Assembly: GCA_964571855.1 (NCBI GenBank)
Contig: CAZNDO010000012.1
Location: 1 to 64,000 of the forward strand
DNA from: CAYYFX01 sp964571855
GTDB taxonomy: Bacteria > ARS69
Direction of reading: 5' to 3'
DNA: 64,000 nt
Shown: piece after piece, positions 15,350 through 24,703 of the stretch
Layout of the letters: each line of letters starts with the position of its first letter
How positions within the stretch are numbered: the first letter of the stretch is position 1
Notes under the pieces: model-generated
Told to the model about the DNA's origin: nothing
Databases searched by the model: none
The model's input: only the letters and a program-made list of their open reading frames with translations
Position numbers and translations under genes: made by a program

Positions 15350-17770
15350 TCAGGGAATGGCGACGACGCGGCGCGTGACGCTTCCCGAGGCGGTCCGCAG
15401 GTTCACGAAGTAGACGCCGGGCGCGGCGCGGCGTCCGTCCGCCCCGCGGAGGTCCCATGTCCGGTCGTGCCGGCCGGCGGGGAGCACGGCGTCCAGGAGC
15501 GTGCGTACGCGACGGCCGGCGGCGTCGAAAACGTCCACGCGGACACCGCCCTCGGACGGCAGGGAGAACGCCACGTTCGTGCGATCGGCAAACGGATTCG
15601 GATGGGCGCGAAGCGAGAGCGGCGGGCCCGCAGGGACGGGCGCCGCGGTCGTCGCCTCGCGCGCCGCCGCGCCGAGCGGCGGGAGATCCAGGGCGAACGC
15701 ACCGACCGACGACCCCGCGAGCAGCACGCCGTGCACCGGATCGTAGCTCACGCTCCCGAAGCCGATGGACGGCAGTCCCTCGTCCACGAAGCCGCGGTCC
15801 GAGATCCACACGCCGGCGCTCGTCGCGAGGAAGATCCGCTCGCCGGAGGGCGCGATCTCCCAGTCGCCGTCGTGGACGACCATGTCGCGCAGCTCCAGCG
15901 CCGGTGGCGCGGGGCGGGTCTCCGGGGACGCGGACGGCGCTGCCCCGGTGAGATCCAGGACGGTCCAGGAGAGCCCGCCATCCATCGACGTCCACGGGAG
16001 GCCGGAGCGGAAGAAGACCAGGAGGTGGTCCCCGTCGGCAGGATCCATCCGGAGCCGCACCGGCAGCTCATCCGGAAGACCGGCGCTCCGCGGCGTCCAC
16101 GTCGCCCCGCCGTCGGTCGTGCGGAGCACGGGGCCGGGGTGCCCCGCGACCGGACCGTCCGGGATCAGGAACACATGCAGGTCGTTCCCCGGCGTGATGA
16201 TCGCGCACCGGGGGAACGGCTGGCTGCCGAGAAGCGTGTAACTCTCCCCGCCATCGTCGCTGCGGACGAGGTCGGCCAGCCAGCTCGACCAGAGCGGGAC
16301 GCTCCAGAGGTAGATGACCTCGCCCGTGCCATGCGTCAGCGCGCCCCGCCATGGCAGGAACATGGGCCAGGGAGATCCGATGCCCGGCGGGTGTCCGTCC
16401 GGCGGAGTCCAGGTCTGGCCGCCGTCCGTGGTGACGCGCGCGTAGTACGACGGAACGTCGTAGGAACCGTCGAAGCCGGCGTCGAGCAGCAGGCCCGGGC
16501 GGGTCTCGCTGGTCTCGCGGACGGACCCGTCGCCCTGGGAATCCAGTCCCGACCAGGCGAACCCCCCGTCGGTGGAACGGGTGACCCCCTGACCGCCGCT
16601 CGGGTAGGGGATCCGCGTGAACAGGAAGAGCGATCCCGAGCGGTCGTTCGCCAGACCCACGACATCCACCTCGTGGATCCCGGCCGTCCGGTTCATCCAA
16701 TCGCCACCGTTGTTCTCCGAGTACTTGATCGCGAAAGGTGCGGCTCCCACGTCCGGGAACCACGACCACTGGCGGTTCCCCCGGATCTCCACGCCGCCCG
16801 CGGCATCGCTCCGGCCGCCGACGAGCTCGCACCCGACGAGCGTGCGCTCCTGCCACGTGGCGCCCCCGTTCGTCGTGCTCACGAGCGAGCCTTCGTTGCC
16901 GTAGCCGAAGTTCTGCCCGCCGCACCACGGCGAGTCCGCGATCAGCAGCCGATCGGGATCGTCCGGATCGAGCGCGAAGGGCCTCGGGCCCTCGCCCAGC
17001 GTCCGCCCGAGCTCATGCCACGTGACGCCCCCGTCCGTGGACTCCACCAGATCCCGCTGGTGCGCGACGAGCACCGTGCCGGCCGCGTCCCACGCGAGCT
17101 GCGAAACTGCCGGGCCTGGACGAACGGCCGCCCACGTGTCCCCGCCATCCGTGGACCGGGCGATCGCGCTCTCCGCGCCCGCGACGATCAGATCGGGATC
17201 GCCGGGGTGGACGGCCAGCGCGTTCACGTCCACGCTGCCGCCGACGAGTCGCGGCGACCAGGTCGCGCCGCCGTCCGTCGTGCGGTACACGCCCGCTTCG
17301 TCGCCGCCGGCCGTGCCGATCCATGCGTCCATCGCGGCCGGTCCGGGTACGAACGCGCGGATCTCCGTGCCCGGCGCGGCGGATCCCCAGCGTAGCCACG
17401 AGGCGCCGAGATCCGTGGAGCGGTACACGCGATCCGCCGCCGTGGCCCAGGTGATCCCCGCGTCCGCCGGATCGAACGCAAGCGTGCGCAGCGTGGGCAT
17501 CGCGCGCTGCCCCTCGAAGCGGGCGGGAACCAGTTCCCAGTTCGCTCCCCAGTCCGTGGAGCGGTGGATGAGCCCGCTCCAGAGCAGCACGCGCGGGTCC
17601 GTGCCGGGCGCGGGCGCCAGGATGCGCGGGGACACGGCGGGTCCGAAGGGGATCTCGCGCCAGGCGATCGGGTCGCCGGAAGCCATCGCGGACGACGCGG
17701 CGAGGAGGGCCGCGGCGACGAACAGCCGCGACCAGACGGCGACCCACGCGGGGACGGGTTGCGAACGCAT
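15350..17770 (-). CDS. Secreted Asp-box propeller with FlgD-like C-terminal domain (paralogue)
   Basis: An 806-aa exported protein with signal peptide (MRSQPVPAWVAVWSRLFVAAALL). About eleven Asp-box motifs (STDWGANW, STDLGASW, TTDGGATW, STDGGDTW, TTDGGQTW and others) predict a sialidase- or sortilin-like propeller. The end has RAHPNPF, the FlgD-like Ig domain (AAGRRVRTL, WDLRGADG, PGVYFVNL) and the tail VTRRVVAIP. It is clearly related to the gene at 12281-14680 in order, length and signal peptide. GGGAGG precedes the ATG. Ligand or substrate unknown. Confidence 0.85.
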   Translation of the reverse strand: MRSQPVPAWVAVWSRLFVAAALLAASSAMASGDPIAWREIPFGPAVSPRILAPAPGTDPRVLLWSGLIHRSTDWGANWELVPARFEGQRAMPTLRTLAFDPADAGITWATAADRVYRSTDLGASWLRWGSAAPGTEIRAFVPGPAAMDAWIGTAGGDEAGVYRTTDGGATWSPRLVGGSVDVNALAVHPGDPDLIVAGAESAIARSTDGGDTWAAVRPGPAVSQLAWDAAGTVLVAHQRDLVESTDGGVTWHELGRTLGEGPRPFALDPDDPDRLLIADSPWCGGQNFGYGNEGSLVSTTNGGATWQERTLVGCELVGGRSDAAGGVEIRGNRQWSWFPDVGAAPFAIKYSENNGGDWMNRTAGIHEVDVVGLANDRSGSLFLFTRIPYPSGGQGVTRSTDGGFAWSGLDSQGDGSVRETSETRPGLLLDAGFDGSYDVPSYYARVTTDGGQTWTPPDGHPPGIGSPWPMFLPWRGALTHGTGEVIYLWSVPLWSSWLADLVRSDDGGESYTLLGSQPFPRCAIITPGNDLHVFLIPDGPVAGHPGPVLRTTDGGATWTPRSAGLPDELPVRLRMDPADGDHLLVFFRSGLPWTSMDGGLSWTVLDLTGAAPSASPETRPAPPALELRDMVVHDGDWEIAPSGERIFLATSAGVWISDRGFVDEGLPSIGFGSVSYDPVHGVLLAGSSVGAFALDLPPLGAAAREATTAAPVPAGPPLSLRAHPNPFADRTNVAFSLPSEGGVRVDVFDAAGRRVRTLLDAVLPAGRHDRTWDLRGADGRRAAPGVYFVNLRTASGSVTRRVVAIP

Positions 17771-17828
17771 CGGGACCTCCCGGTACTCCGGAGGGGCACC
17801 AGGAACGGTGCTCCTCCGGACGTGGCCA

Positions 17829-17834
17829 AGTCAA
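17829..17834 (-). promoter_or_regulatory. Candidate -35 element TTGACT
   Basis: Minus-strand GCGCCCTTGACTTGG lies about 60 bases upstream of the start at 17770. It matches GCGCCCTTGACTTGC upstream of the Rrf2 gene at 2829-2842 over 14 of 15 bases, suggesting a shared promoter type. Confidence 0.4.
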
Positions 17835-17847
17835 GGGCGCCGCGCAG

Positions 17848-20800
17848 CTACCGCAGTCGCACCGCCTTGCGGGACGCCGAGAAGTCCCCCGCCGTCATCT
17901 TCACGAAGTAGATGCCCGTGGGGACGAGCCGCCCCTCGTCGTCCCGGCCGTCCCAGGTGCGCACGTGCCGGTCCGCCGGCAGGCGTTCGTGGACGAGCGT
18001 GCGCACGCGGCGGCCGAGGACGTCGTGGATGACGATCGTCACGTCCGTGCGCACCGGGATGGAGAACGTCACCCGCGTCTCGCCGGATGCCGGGGACGGC
18101 GCCGGGAGAGCCAGATCGAATCCGGCGTGCGCCGCCATCGGCTCCGGTGCGTCCGGGATGACGATGAGATTGCACGGCGCTCCCATGGGGGTCTGCAGCC
18201 CGAACACGTCCTCCAGGACGCGCGAGATCAGGCATGCCCGCCCGAGATCCGAGATCAGGGCCGTCAGCGCGAACCCGCAGTGCACCGCGCGGCCCCCGCC
18301 GGCGACCCGGTCGTTGCGCACGACGGCCGCGCGCCCGTTGGTCTGGCCATCTCCCGACGTGTACATGGCGAACATCGACGGCTCGTGGACACCGGGTACG
18401 GCGGGCGCGACCGTGAGCTTGTCGAAAGTGAGCCGTGTCGGACACTCCCCGTACAGCGTCATGGCGTCAGGCACGACCGTGAGCAGGGTCACGCTGAGGA
18501 ACCGGTCCGCCGTTGCATCGTCCAGCACCGTCGGGAACGTCACGCCGAGGTAGTCTGACAGGAACCCGATCGTCGAGTCCGCGTTCAGGCCACCCGCGCC
18601 GAGCTCGTACGCCACGTTGTCACCCGACGAGAGCAGGCGGCCGCCGTGATCGAGGTAGGCCTTCAGGTCGATCCGCGTGCCGTCGAGATAGGTCCACCGC
18701 TGGCGATCGCCGTGGATCCAGATGAGCGCATCGTAGAGCGGGATGCCGGCACTGTCCGCGACCCCGCCAAGTCCCTCCCGGGGGTCGGCGAGGATGCGCG
18801 GCTCCCGCTGCTGCGAGCTCCCGGCGCCGTCGACCGAGTAGACATCCCAGCGATCGGCCCCGAAGAGAACGGCGAGCGACCGGTTCATCAGGTCGGCCGC
18901 CGGTGCGAACGCCGGATCGGTGAACCCGCCGAACCCCGCACCACCCGTGGCGCTGAAGCCCGAGGAGAACTCGAAGTCGAGCCGACTCCGTGCGTCGTCG
19001 TCCACGAGCAGCAGTCGATTTCCGGCGGGTGTCGTCGTTCCCCAGGGCAGGATCGAGAAGTCCAAGTACTCCGGCTGCGCTCCGCCAGCGTCCCGCGGGA
19101 GGGTCGTCACCGCGCCCGGTACATCCTGCGCGCGGATGTAGTACTGCACGACTTGGCCCGCATTCCAGATGGGGTCCTTGGCCGCGTTGCCGAGGCTGCC
19201 GGCCTCGTCCGAGGAGTAGTCCTCGCTGGTCGTGTTGCCGATCACGGACCGGTACACGCCCTCGCCCGGCCCGCCGAACGGGGAGGAATGGACCATCGCC
19301 TTGGCATTCCAGGCGCCCCAGACCGTCGGGACGCCGCTGCCTACGCGCCACCACAGGTCCATGGCCGCCACCCCGTCCAGATCCTCCACGCGCACGGCGA
19401 GGGAGTCCTCCGGCGCGAAGGAGCGCACGCCGCCGTTTCCGGCCCACTGCCCTTCCTCGTCGTTGTCGAGGTACTGCGAGTGCGCGGGGTCGACGCGCGA
19501 GAACGTGTCGCCCAGGCCGTCGATCATGCGCATCGACAGCTGCGTGGCGGTCTGATCGAAGCTCCCGATGGAGACGTTGTCGATCAGGTACGTCACCTGG
19601 TTGTGCACGCCCCAGGACAGATCCCCGGGGTGCGAAAGGTCGACCATCCGCCAGGCGAACTGCAGCGAGTCCACCCCGGGGCCCAGGAAGGGCGACAGGT
19701 CGCGCTGCTCGTTCATCCACCACACGGAGCAGTTCTGATCCACCCAGAAGTAGTCGTCGTAGTGCGCCAGCGGGGTCCAGCCGTTCACCGTGTCGTGGAC
19801 GCGCCAGGCCCGCGTCACCAGATCGTTCCGCGCGTCCGGCGTGCACCAGTAGTGCGCGAACTCGATCACGCCGCCGGTCCATCCCGAGACGTCGATCGCC
19901 GGCGTGACCAGGTAGTAGTCGAATCCGTTCGAGGGGATGGGACTGCTCGGAGGCTTCGCGGACCACATCCAGTCGTTCGAGAAGGTGCAGGTGTTGCCCT
20001 TGTTCACGTATTTCGGATCGAACTCCAGGTGCCATCCGTCGTACGCGTTGCCTTCGAGGCCGCCCGGTATCCACATCGCGGTGCCGGAGGACGCCACGAC
20101 CCCGCCGAGGTCGCCGGTCTCGAAGTCGTCCGTGACCGTGACGCCGCCGGCCGCGAACGTGACCGTCACGTTGTCCACCGCGCCCAGGCCGTCCGTGTCG
20201 CCGTTTCCGTCCTGGTCGGACCACGCGCCGTCCGAGGTGGCCCGCCAGCGGAGCATCATGCCGCCCGACTGCGCGGGCAGCGGGAAGGTGACATCCGTCA
20301 GCCAGGTGGAGTTCCCGTAGTAGGGCGACCCCAGGAAGGTCCCGGAGTGCCCGAAGTAGTCCCCGCCGCACGCCGCGCCCGCGTTGCCGGACACGCCGTT
20401 GAAGCGTGCGGGGTTCCCGGAAGCGTCCGTGAGCGCCGTCCACTGGCCGTCAGAGGTGCGCAGGTACTCCAGGTACACGTAGTCGTAGTTGCACTCGGCG
20501 TCGTAGCGGAGATCGAACTGCACCGAACCGCCGGCCGAGGCGTCCTGGCCCGCCATGTCCAGGGTCAGGGAGTAGGCCCAGTGGTCCCCGTAGCCGTCCT
20601 TGAACACCCACCACGCCACGTCCGCGCACGCGGACGGCGCGCCGGTGCTGTCGCAGCCGCACCAGGCGTTGAACGCGCCGGTCGTTGCGCCCCCGTGCGC
20701 GGAGGTCACGTGCCAGCGGGACGGGGCGCCGCCCGGCGGGGCGTAACGGGACCAGTGCTGCCAGTGCGCCGGGGGGTTGGCCGGCCAGGACGGGTCGCCG

Positions 20801-21048
20801 CCGGCGCCCTCGAAGCACCACACGTGCGCCGGGGTCTGGTTGTGCGGGGACCCCACGGTGTCGGCGGTGGCGCAGTTCTGCCCCACGAGGATCCACGTGG
20901 TCTCGGCACTGGTGATCGTGAAGTCGGGATCGGCCGCGGGGCGCAGCCGCGGCGGGACGAGCCGGGCGGTGAGCGGCTCGGCCGGGGCGACGGCGGCGAG
21001 CGCGAAAGGCAGCAGCGCGACGAGACGCGCAGGGCGGAGGGGCACCAT
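17848..21048 (-). CDS. Large secreted protein with MAM-like regions and FlgD-like C-terminal domain
   Basis: A 1066-aa exported protein with no recognised catalytic motif. Residues 1-25 form a signal peptide (start chosen at the ATG 21048 preceded by GAGGTGG). Two stretches contain aromatic-rich jelly-roll-like sequence (VQFDLRYDAECNYDYVYLEYL; VTPAIDVSGWTGGVIEFAHYW), as in MAM-like or immune-inhibitor-A-type domains that follow secreted peptidases; no HExxH was seen. The last 90 residues hold the FlgD-like Ig domain (LGRRVRTL, WDGRDDEG, TGIYFVKM) ending SRKAVRLR. It heads the minus-strand block of secreted proteins. Confidence 0.75.
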   Translation of the reverse strand: MVPLRPARLVALLPFALAAVAPAEPLTARLVPPRLRPAADPDFTITSAETTWILVGQNCATADTVGSPHNQTPAHVWCFEGAGGDPSWPANPPAHWQHWSRYAPPGGAPSRWHVTSAHGGATTGAFNAWCGCDSTGAPSACADVAWWVFKDGYGDHWAYSLTLDMAGQDASAGGSVQFDLRYDAECNYDYVYLEYLRTSDGQWTALTDASGNPARFNGVSGNAGAACGGDYFGHSGTFLGSPYYGNSTWLTDVTFPLPAQSGGMMLRWRATSDGAWSDQDGNGDTDGLGAVDNVTVTFAAGGVTVTDDFETGDLGGVVASSGTAMWIPGGLEGNAYDGWHLEFDPKYVNKGNTCTFSNDWMWSAKPPSSPIPSNGFDYYLVTPAIDVSGWTGGVIEFAHYWCTPDARNDLVTRAWRVHDTVNGWTPLAHYDDYFWVDQNCSVWWMNEQRDLSPFLGPGVDSLQFAWRMVDLSHPGDLSWGVHNQVTYLIDNVSIGSFDQTATQLSMRMIDGLGDTFSRVDPAHSQYLDNDEEGQWAGNGGVRSFAPEDSLAVRVEDLDGVAAMDLWWRVGSGVPTVWGAWNAKAMVHSSPFGGPGEGVYRSVIGNTTSEDYSSDEAGSLGNAAKDPIWNAGQVVQYYIRAQDVPGAVTTLPRDAGGAQPEYLDFSILPWGTTTPAGNRLLLVDDDARSRLDFEFSSGFSATGGAGFGGFTDPAFAPAADLMNRSLAVLFGADRWDVYSVDGAGSSQQREPRILADPREGLGGVADSAGIPLYDALIWIHGDRQRWTYLDGTRIDLKAYLDHGGRLLSSGDNVAYELGAGGLNADSTIGFLSDYLGVTFPTVLDDATADRFLSVTLLTVVPDAMTLYGECPTRLTFDKLTVAPAVPGVHEPSMFAMYTSGDGQTNGRAAVVRNDRVAGGGRAVHCGFALTALISDLGRACLISRVLEDVFGLQTPMGAPCNLIVIPDAPEPMAAHAGFDLALPAPSPASGETRVTFSIPVRTDVTIVIHDVLGRRVRTLVHERLPADRHVRTWDGRDDEGRLVPTGIYFVKMTAGDFSASRKAVRLR

Positions 21049-21131
21049 GGTAGGCCACCTCGAGGGGGCGCGCGGGACGGGCAAAGCAAACTATACGCTC
21101 CGGTTCCGCCCCGCGTCCATGGGGATGGCTG

Positions 21132-22280
21132 CTACAACCGGGCCACGAGCACCCCGTCCGGCGCCTCCGCCTCGCCCTTCACCGCCTCGTCCTCGCGCCC
21201 GCGCAGCGCCACGTCGGAGAGGAAGACCCGCACCAGTTCCGGGTCCGTGAAGCTCCTCTCCTCGCGGCGGAAGATCTCCAGGATCTTCGACACGGGCGAT
21301 GCCACCTGGTAGGGACGGTGCGTCCGCAGCGCGTCGAACACGTCCGCCACCTGCACGATGCGGCTGGCGAGGTGCGGCTTCCAGTCCACCGCGGCCCGCG
21401 GGTAGCCCTCGCCGTTCGCGCGCTGGTGGTGCTCGTACGCCACGATCACCGCCATGTCCGGGATCCCGGGAAGCGCCATGAGCATGCGCGCGCCGTCCTC
21501 CGGGTGGCGGCGGACGATCGCGGCCTCCTCCTCGGTGAGGCGGCTCGGCTTGCGCAGGATCTCCGAGGGGATGCGCTGCTTGCCCACGTCGTGCAGCACG
21601 CCGGAGAGCAGCACGTCGTGCACGGTGGCGCGACCGCAGCCGAGGTAGTGCGCCGTGGCGGCGCTGAGGATGGACACGTTCACCGTGTGCACGAACGTGT
21701 ACTCGTCGTGCTCCTTGATCCGCGCGAGCGGCAGGATCGTGTGCGGGTGGGAATTCACGATCGCGAGCAGGCCGCCCACCACCTCGGCGAGGTGCGCGTA
21801 GTCCACCACGTCGCCGCGCAGGATCGCGCCGTGGATGTCCTGCACGAGCGACGTGGACCGCTCCAGCAGCGCCTCGCGCTCCTCCTCCTTCACCAGGAAC
21901 TCCAGCCGCACGTTCGGCGTCTCGCGCAGCAGTCCCTGGCCGCGCGCGGCCGGCACCATGGAGTCCAGGAACGTGGACAGCTCCTCCACGGTCACGCCGG
22001 GGCGGAACGTGACGCGGTCCACGAAGGAGGCGCGCAGCGCGCGCTGGATGGGCCGGCCGGAGGAGGCGGCGCTCGGGAGCGCGTCGTTGCCGTGGAGGAG
22101 GCGGTCGTCCACCACGGCGATGGCGAGCGGGCCGGCGGCGTCGTGCATCGCCAGCAACGCGGCCAGCAGCTCCGTCTCGGCGGCGCGCACCGAGGGATGG
22201 GTCGACGGGTAGAACGAGCGCGCCGCGAGCGCCTGCGCCCACTTCTTGAGGATCTCGTCCGCGGGGTGCTCGAAGGTCAT
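21132..22280 (-). CDS. HD-GYP-domain protein
   Basis: A 382-aa cytoplasmic protein. The C-terminal two thirds is an HD-GYP-type phosphodiesterase: H198, the H230-D231-x-G-K pair, H259, HHQRANGEGYP (284-294) and D313 in VADVFDALRTHRPY. HD-GYP enzymes degrade cyclic di-GMP or cGAMP; here the usual HHExxDGxGYP is altered to HHQRANGEGYP, so activity may differ. The N-terminal part (about 1-110) with FYPSTHPSV is shared with the upstream protein at 22277-24367. The start overlaps that gene's stop by four bases, so the two are coupled. Confidence 0.85.
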   Translation of the reverse strand: MTFEHPADEILKKWAQALAARSFYPSTHPSVRAAETELLAALLAMHDAAGPLAIAVVDDRLLHGNDALPSAASSGRPIQRALRASFVDRVTFRPGVTVEELSTFLDSMVPAARGQGLLRETPNVRLEFLVKEEEREALLERSTSLVQDIHGAILRGDVVDYAHLAEVVGGLLAIVNSHPHTILPLARIKEHDEYTFVHTVNVSILSAATAHYLGCGRATVHDVLLSGVLHDVGKQRIPSEILRKPSRLTEEEAAIVRRHPEDGARMLMALPGIPDMAVIVAYEHHQRANGEGYPRAAVDWKPHLASRIVQVADVFDALRTHRPYQVASPVSKILEIFRREERSFTDPELVRVFLSDVALRGREDEAVKGEAEAPDGVLVARL

Positions 22281-24367
22281 CGCGATCCTCCCGCCAGCTC
22301 GCCGATCCAGCCGAGCAGCCGCGCCGGCGAGCGTCGCCAGCGGCCGAGCGCGCGGCGCACCTCGGCGTCGTCCGCGTGCTTCGCGAGCGACGCGGCCAGC
22401 CGGCGCGCCAGGCGGGCGCGCGGGGGCGCGGGCGATCCGCACACCACGGAGAGCGCGGCGGCCGCGCGGCGGACTCCCGCCTCGCCGCGCTGGAGCAGCA
22501 GCGCCGCGATGCGCGCGGTGATGTCCGGCGACAGGTTCTTCCGCTTCTCGAGCAGCCAGCCGAGGAAGCCGGTGACATCGTCGGCGTCGTCGGAGGAGGA
22601 CGCCAAGGTCTGCAGCGCCCAGCGGGCCTGCTCCGGGTCCGTACCGGTCACGGCCTCGGTGAGGGCGTCCAGATGCTCGGCGGCGCCGTCGCGCTCCACG
22701 AGCACGGCGAGCGCGGTGGTGCGCAGGCGCCGATCCGCGTGGTGCTGCAGACGCTCGACGAGACCGCGCACCTCGGCGGAGCGGCCGTCGCGGAGCAGGG
22801 TTCGGACCCGCGCGATCCGTTCCGGGGACTTCTCCACGGTGTCCGCCAGCAGCGCGGCGAGCGGCTTGCCGTCCGCGTCGAGGAGCAGCGCGCGGAGGAA
22901 GTCCGCATCCTTGTCCGGCGCGCCGGCGAGGAGCAGGCGCAGCGCCTCGCGCGAGACGGTGTCCGCGGGGAGGAGCGCGAGGATGGCCCGCATGTCCTCG
23001 CGCTCCCGCGCCGATTCCGCGCCGCACGCGAGGAGCGGCTCCAGCTGCGCGGCGATCCGTTGCACGAAGGCCGCGCCGTGCGCGGAGGCGGCCAGGTCGT
23101 TCGCCTTCACCGCGCGCGCGGCCACGGCCACGAGGTCCGTACGGCGGCGCTCCAGCATGCCGGGGAGGGCGCGTTCGATCCGCTCGAGGACGTGCGGCAC
23201 CTCCTCCGCGTCCGCGCCGTCCAGCGTGAGCGCGGCGATCCCGCCCACCGCCGCGGCCAGCCCCGCCGCGTCCTCCAGCGCCTGCATCCGCTCGGGCGAC
23301 CCGGCGCCCGGCAGGTTCTCCTGGCGGGCCAGCTCGTCGAGGCGGCGCTGGTAGTCCTCCGGGTTGAACTCCGCGTCCGCGCGCTTGGCGAACATGGACT
23401 GCAGCGCCGCGGCCACCTCGGCGGCGTCGGCGTCGCTCGCGCTCGCCTCCAGTTCGCCCGCCATGGCGTCGCCGTCGGGGAGGCAGTGCAGGATTTGCGT
23501 GAGGATGGCCGTGGTGCCGCGCGGGAGCGCGCCCTGCACCTGGCCCACCTCGAGGAGCGTCGTGAGCGCGTCGCGCGGGGGAAGCGGGCGCACGAGGCGC
23601 GCGAGCATGGACGAGCCCTCGGGTGTGCGGATGCGCAGGAGATCCGCGCGTACCGCCTCCGGGAACGCGGCGAGCAGCTTCAGGATGCGCTCGGAGAGCG
23701 CGCCCTCCTCGCCCGGCGGCGCGTTCTCGAGGCGTTGCATCAGCTCCGCGCGCGCGGCGGCCAGCCCCATCGCCTCGCGGCCCTTCCAGGAGTCCATGAG
23801 CTCCTGCGCGGCGCGCGCGGGGTCGTGGTCCGGTGCGGCGAGGTACTGCTGCAGCCCCTTCCACGTGCTCTCGGCGGGAGCGTCCTCGCGGCGATCGGTG
23901 TACCGGAGGTGGTCCATGTCCAGCGCCGTCACCTGCACCGCGGTCACGCCGGACTCCGCGGTCCACTGCCGGATGGCCTCGAAGGGGCGCGGCGCGGAGC
24001 GCAGCGTGTGCACGAGGTCCAGGAGCGCGAGGACGTCGTCGTGGGTCGCGTCCGCCTGCACGGTGATCGCGGTCACGTGCAGCGCGTGGAGCATCCGGGC
24101 CATCGCCTCCACGCGTGGCCCCGGCAACTCGTTCCCGTCACCTTCGCCCTGGCCCATCCGGCCCGGCCCGATCCGGACGCGCACGGCCCCGGCCTCCGCC
24201 AGCGCCGCCGCCCAGGCGCGGGCGTACGCCTCCCGCGACGCGCCGACCATCGGGTGCGCGTCCGGGTACAGCAGCCGGCGCTCCAGCGCCACGTCGAGGG
24301 CGAGGATCGCGTCCAGCAGGGACGCCGGCGCCGCATGGGGCGCCCCGGCGTCGAGCGAATGGGACAC
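22277..24367 (-). CDS. Large helical (HEAT-like) protein coupled to an HD-GYP protein
   Basis: A 696-aa Ala/Leu/Arg-rich protein that looks wholly alpha-helical, with repeated helix pairs (for example RRLRTTALAVLVERDG, EQARWALQTLASS) typical of HEAT-like solenoids. The first ~110 residues, with RRLLYPDAHPMV, resemble the N-terminus of the HD-GYP protein immediately downstream. It has neither signal peptide nor membrane segment. GTG start with GGGAGG seven bases upstream. The overlap with the HD-GYP gene suggests that the two form a signalling complex, with the solenoid as sensor or scaffold (inferred). Confidence 0.65.
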   Translation of the reverse strand: MSHSLDAGAPHAAPASLLDAILALDVALERRLLYPDAHPMVGASREAYARAWAAALAEAGAVRVRIGPGRMGQGEGDGNELPGPRVEAMARMLHALHVTAITVQADATHDDVLALLDLVHTLRSAPRPFEAIRQWTAESGVTAVQVTALDMDHLRYTDRREDAPAESTWKGLQQYLAAPDHDPARAAQELMDSWKGREAMGLAAARAELMQRLENAPPGEEGALSERILKLLAAFPEAVRADLLRIRTPEGSSMLARLVRPLPPRDALTTLLEVGQVQGALPRGTTAILTQILHCLPDGDAMAGELEASASDADAAEVAAALQSMFAKRADAEFNPEDYQRRLDELARQENLPGAGSPERMQALEDAAGLAAAVGGIAALTLDGADAEEVPHVLERIERALPGMLERRRTDLVAVAARAVKANDLAASAHGAAFVQRIAAQLEPLLACGAESAREREDMRAILALLPADTVSREALRLLLAGAPDKDADFLRALLLDADGKPLAALLADTVEKSPERIARVRTLLRDGRSAEVRGLVERLQHHADRRLRTTALAVLVERDGAAEHLDALTEAVTGTDPEQARWALQTLASSSDDADDVTGFLGWLLEKRKNLSPDITARIAALLLQRGEAGVRRAAAALSVVCGSPAPPRARLARRLAASLAKHADDAEVRRALGRWRRSPARLLGWIGELAGGSR

Positions 24368-24703
24368 TCGCGCCTCCCGGGAGGACGAAGACGGGGATCA
24401 CCCGGGTATCGGCAGGGCGGGGCGGGGGGTTGACTCGCCCCGGAGGGGGTTCGGAGGAGGCGGTGTCGCTCTGGAGGCTATGGAGTTCGTCCGGGACCTG
24501 CGCGCGACGCCACCCACCCGGTAGCGACCGGCGCGCCAAGGCGGTCGGGTCCCGCCCGGGCGGTACTTCCGCCGCCGACCGGGGGGCGTCCCGGCGTGGT
24601 CTCAGGCTGGGACACAATCGGCGCACGAGGCCCGTTGACTTGGCGCCGCTGGCTGTGCCAGCCTCATTGCACGTCGTTGCAACCTCCTCTACGGAGGTGC
24701 CCC
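24368..24703. other. Divergent intergenic region
   Basis: Separates the leftward HEAT/HD-GYP pair from the rightward secreted-protein block. I see no gene here. It contains a TTGACT at 24635-24640 (CCGTTGACTTGGCG) and another near 24429, plus the ribosome site CGGAGG before the ATG at 24704. Confidence 0.6.
24635..24640 (+). promoter_or_regulatory. Candidate -35 element TTGACT for the secreted block
   Basis: TTGACTTGGC here repeats the core seen on the minus strand at 17829-17834. It would place the transcript start near 24670, about 34 bases before the ATG at 24704. A clear -10 box is not visible. Confidence 0.4.

Noticed and set aside
21132..23966. Open frame extending the HD-GYP gene far upstream
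   Set aside because: The added part is antisense-like and overlaps the HEAT-like gene in another frame; the conserved start and coupling point is at 22280.
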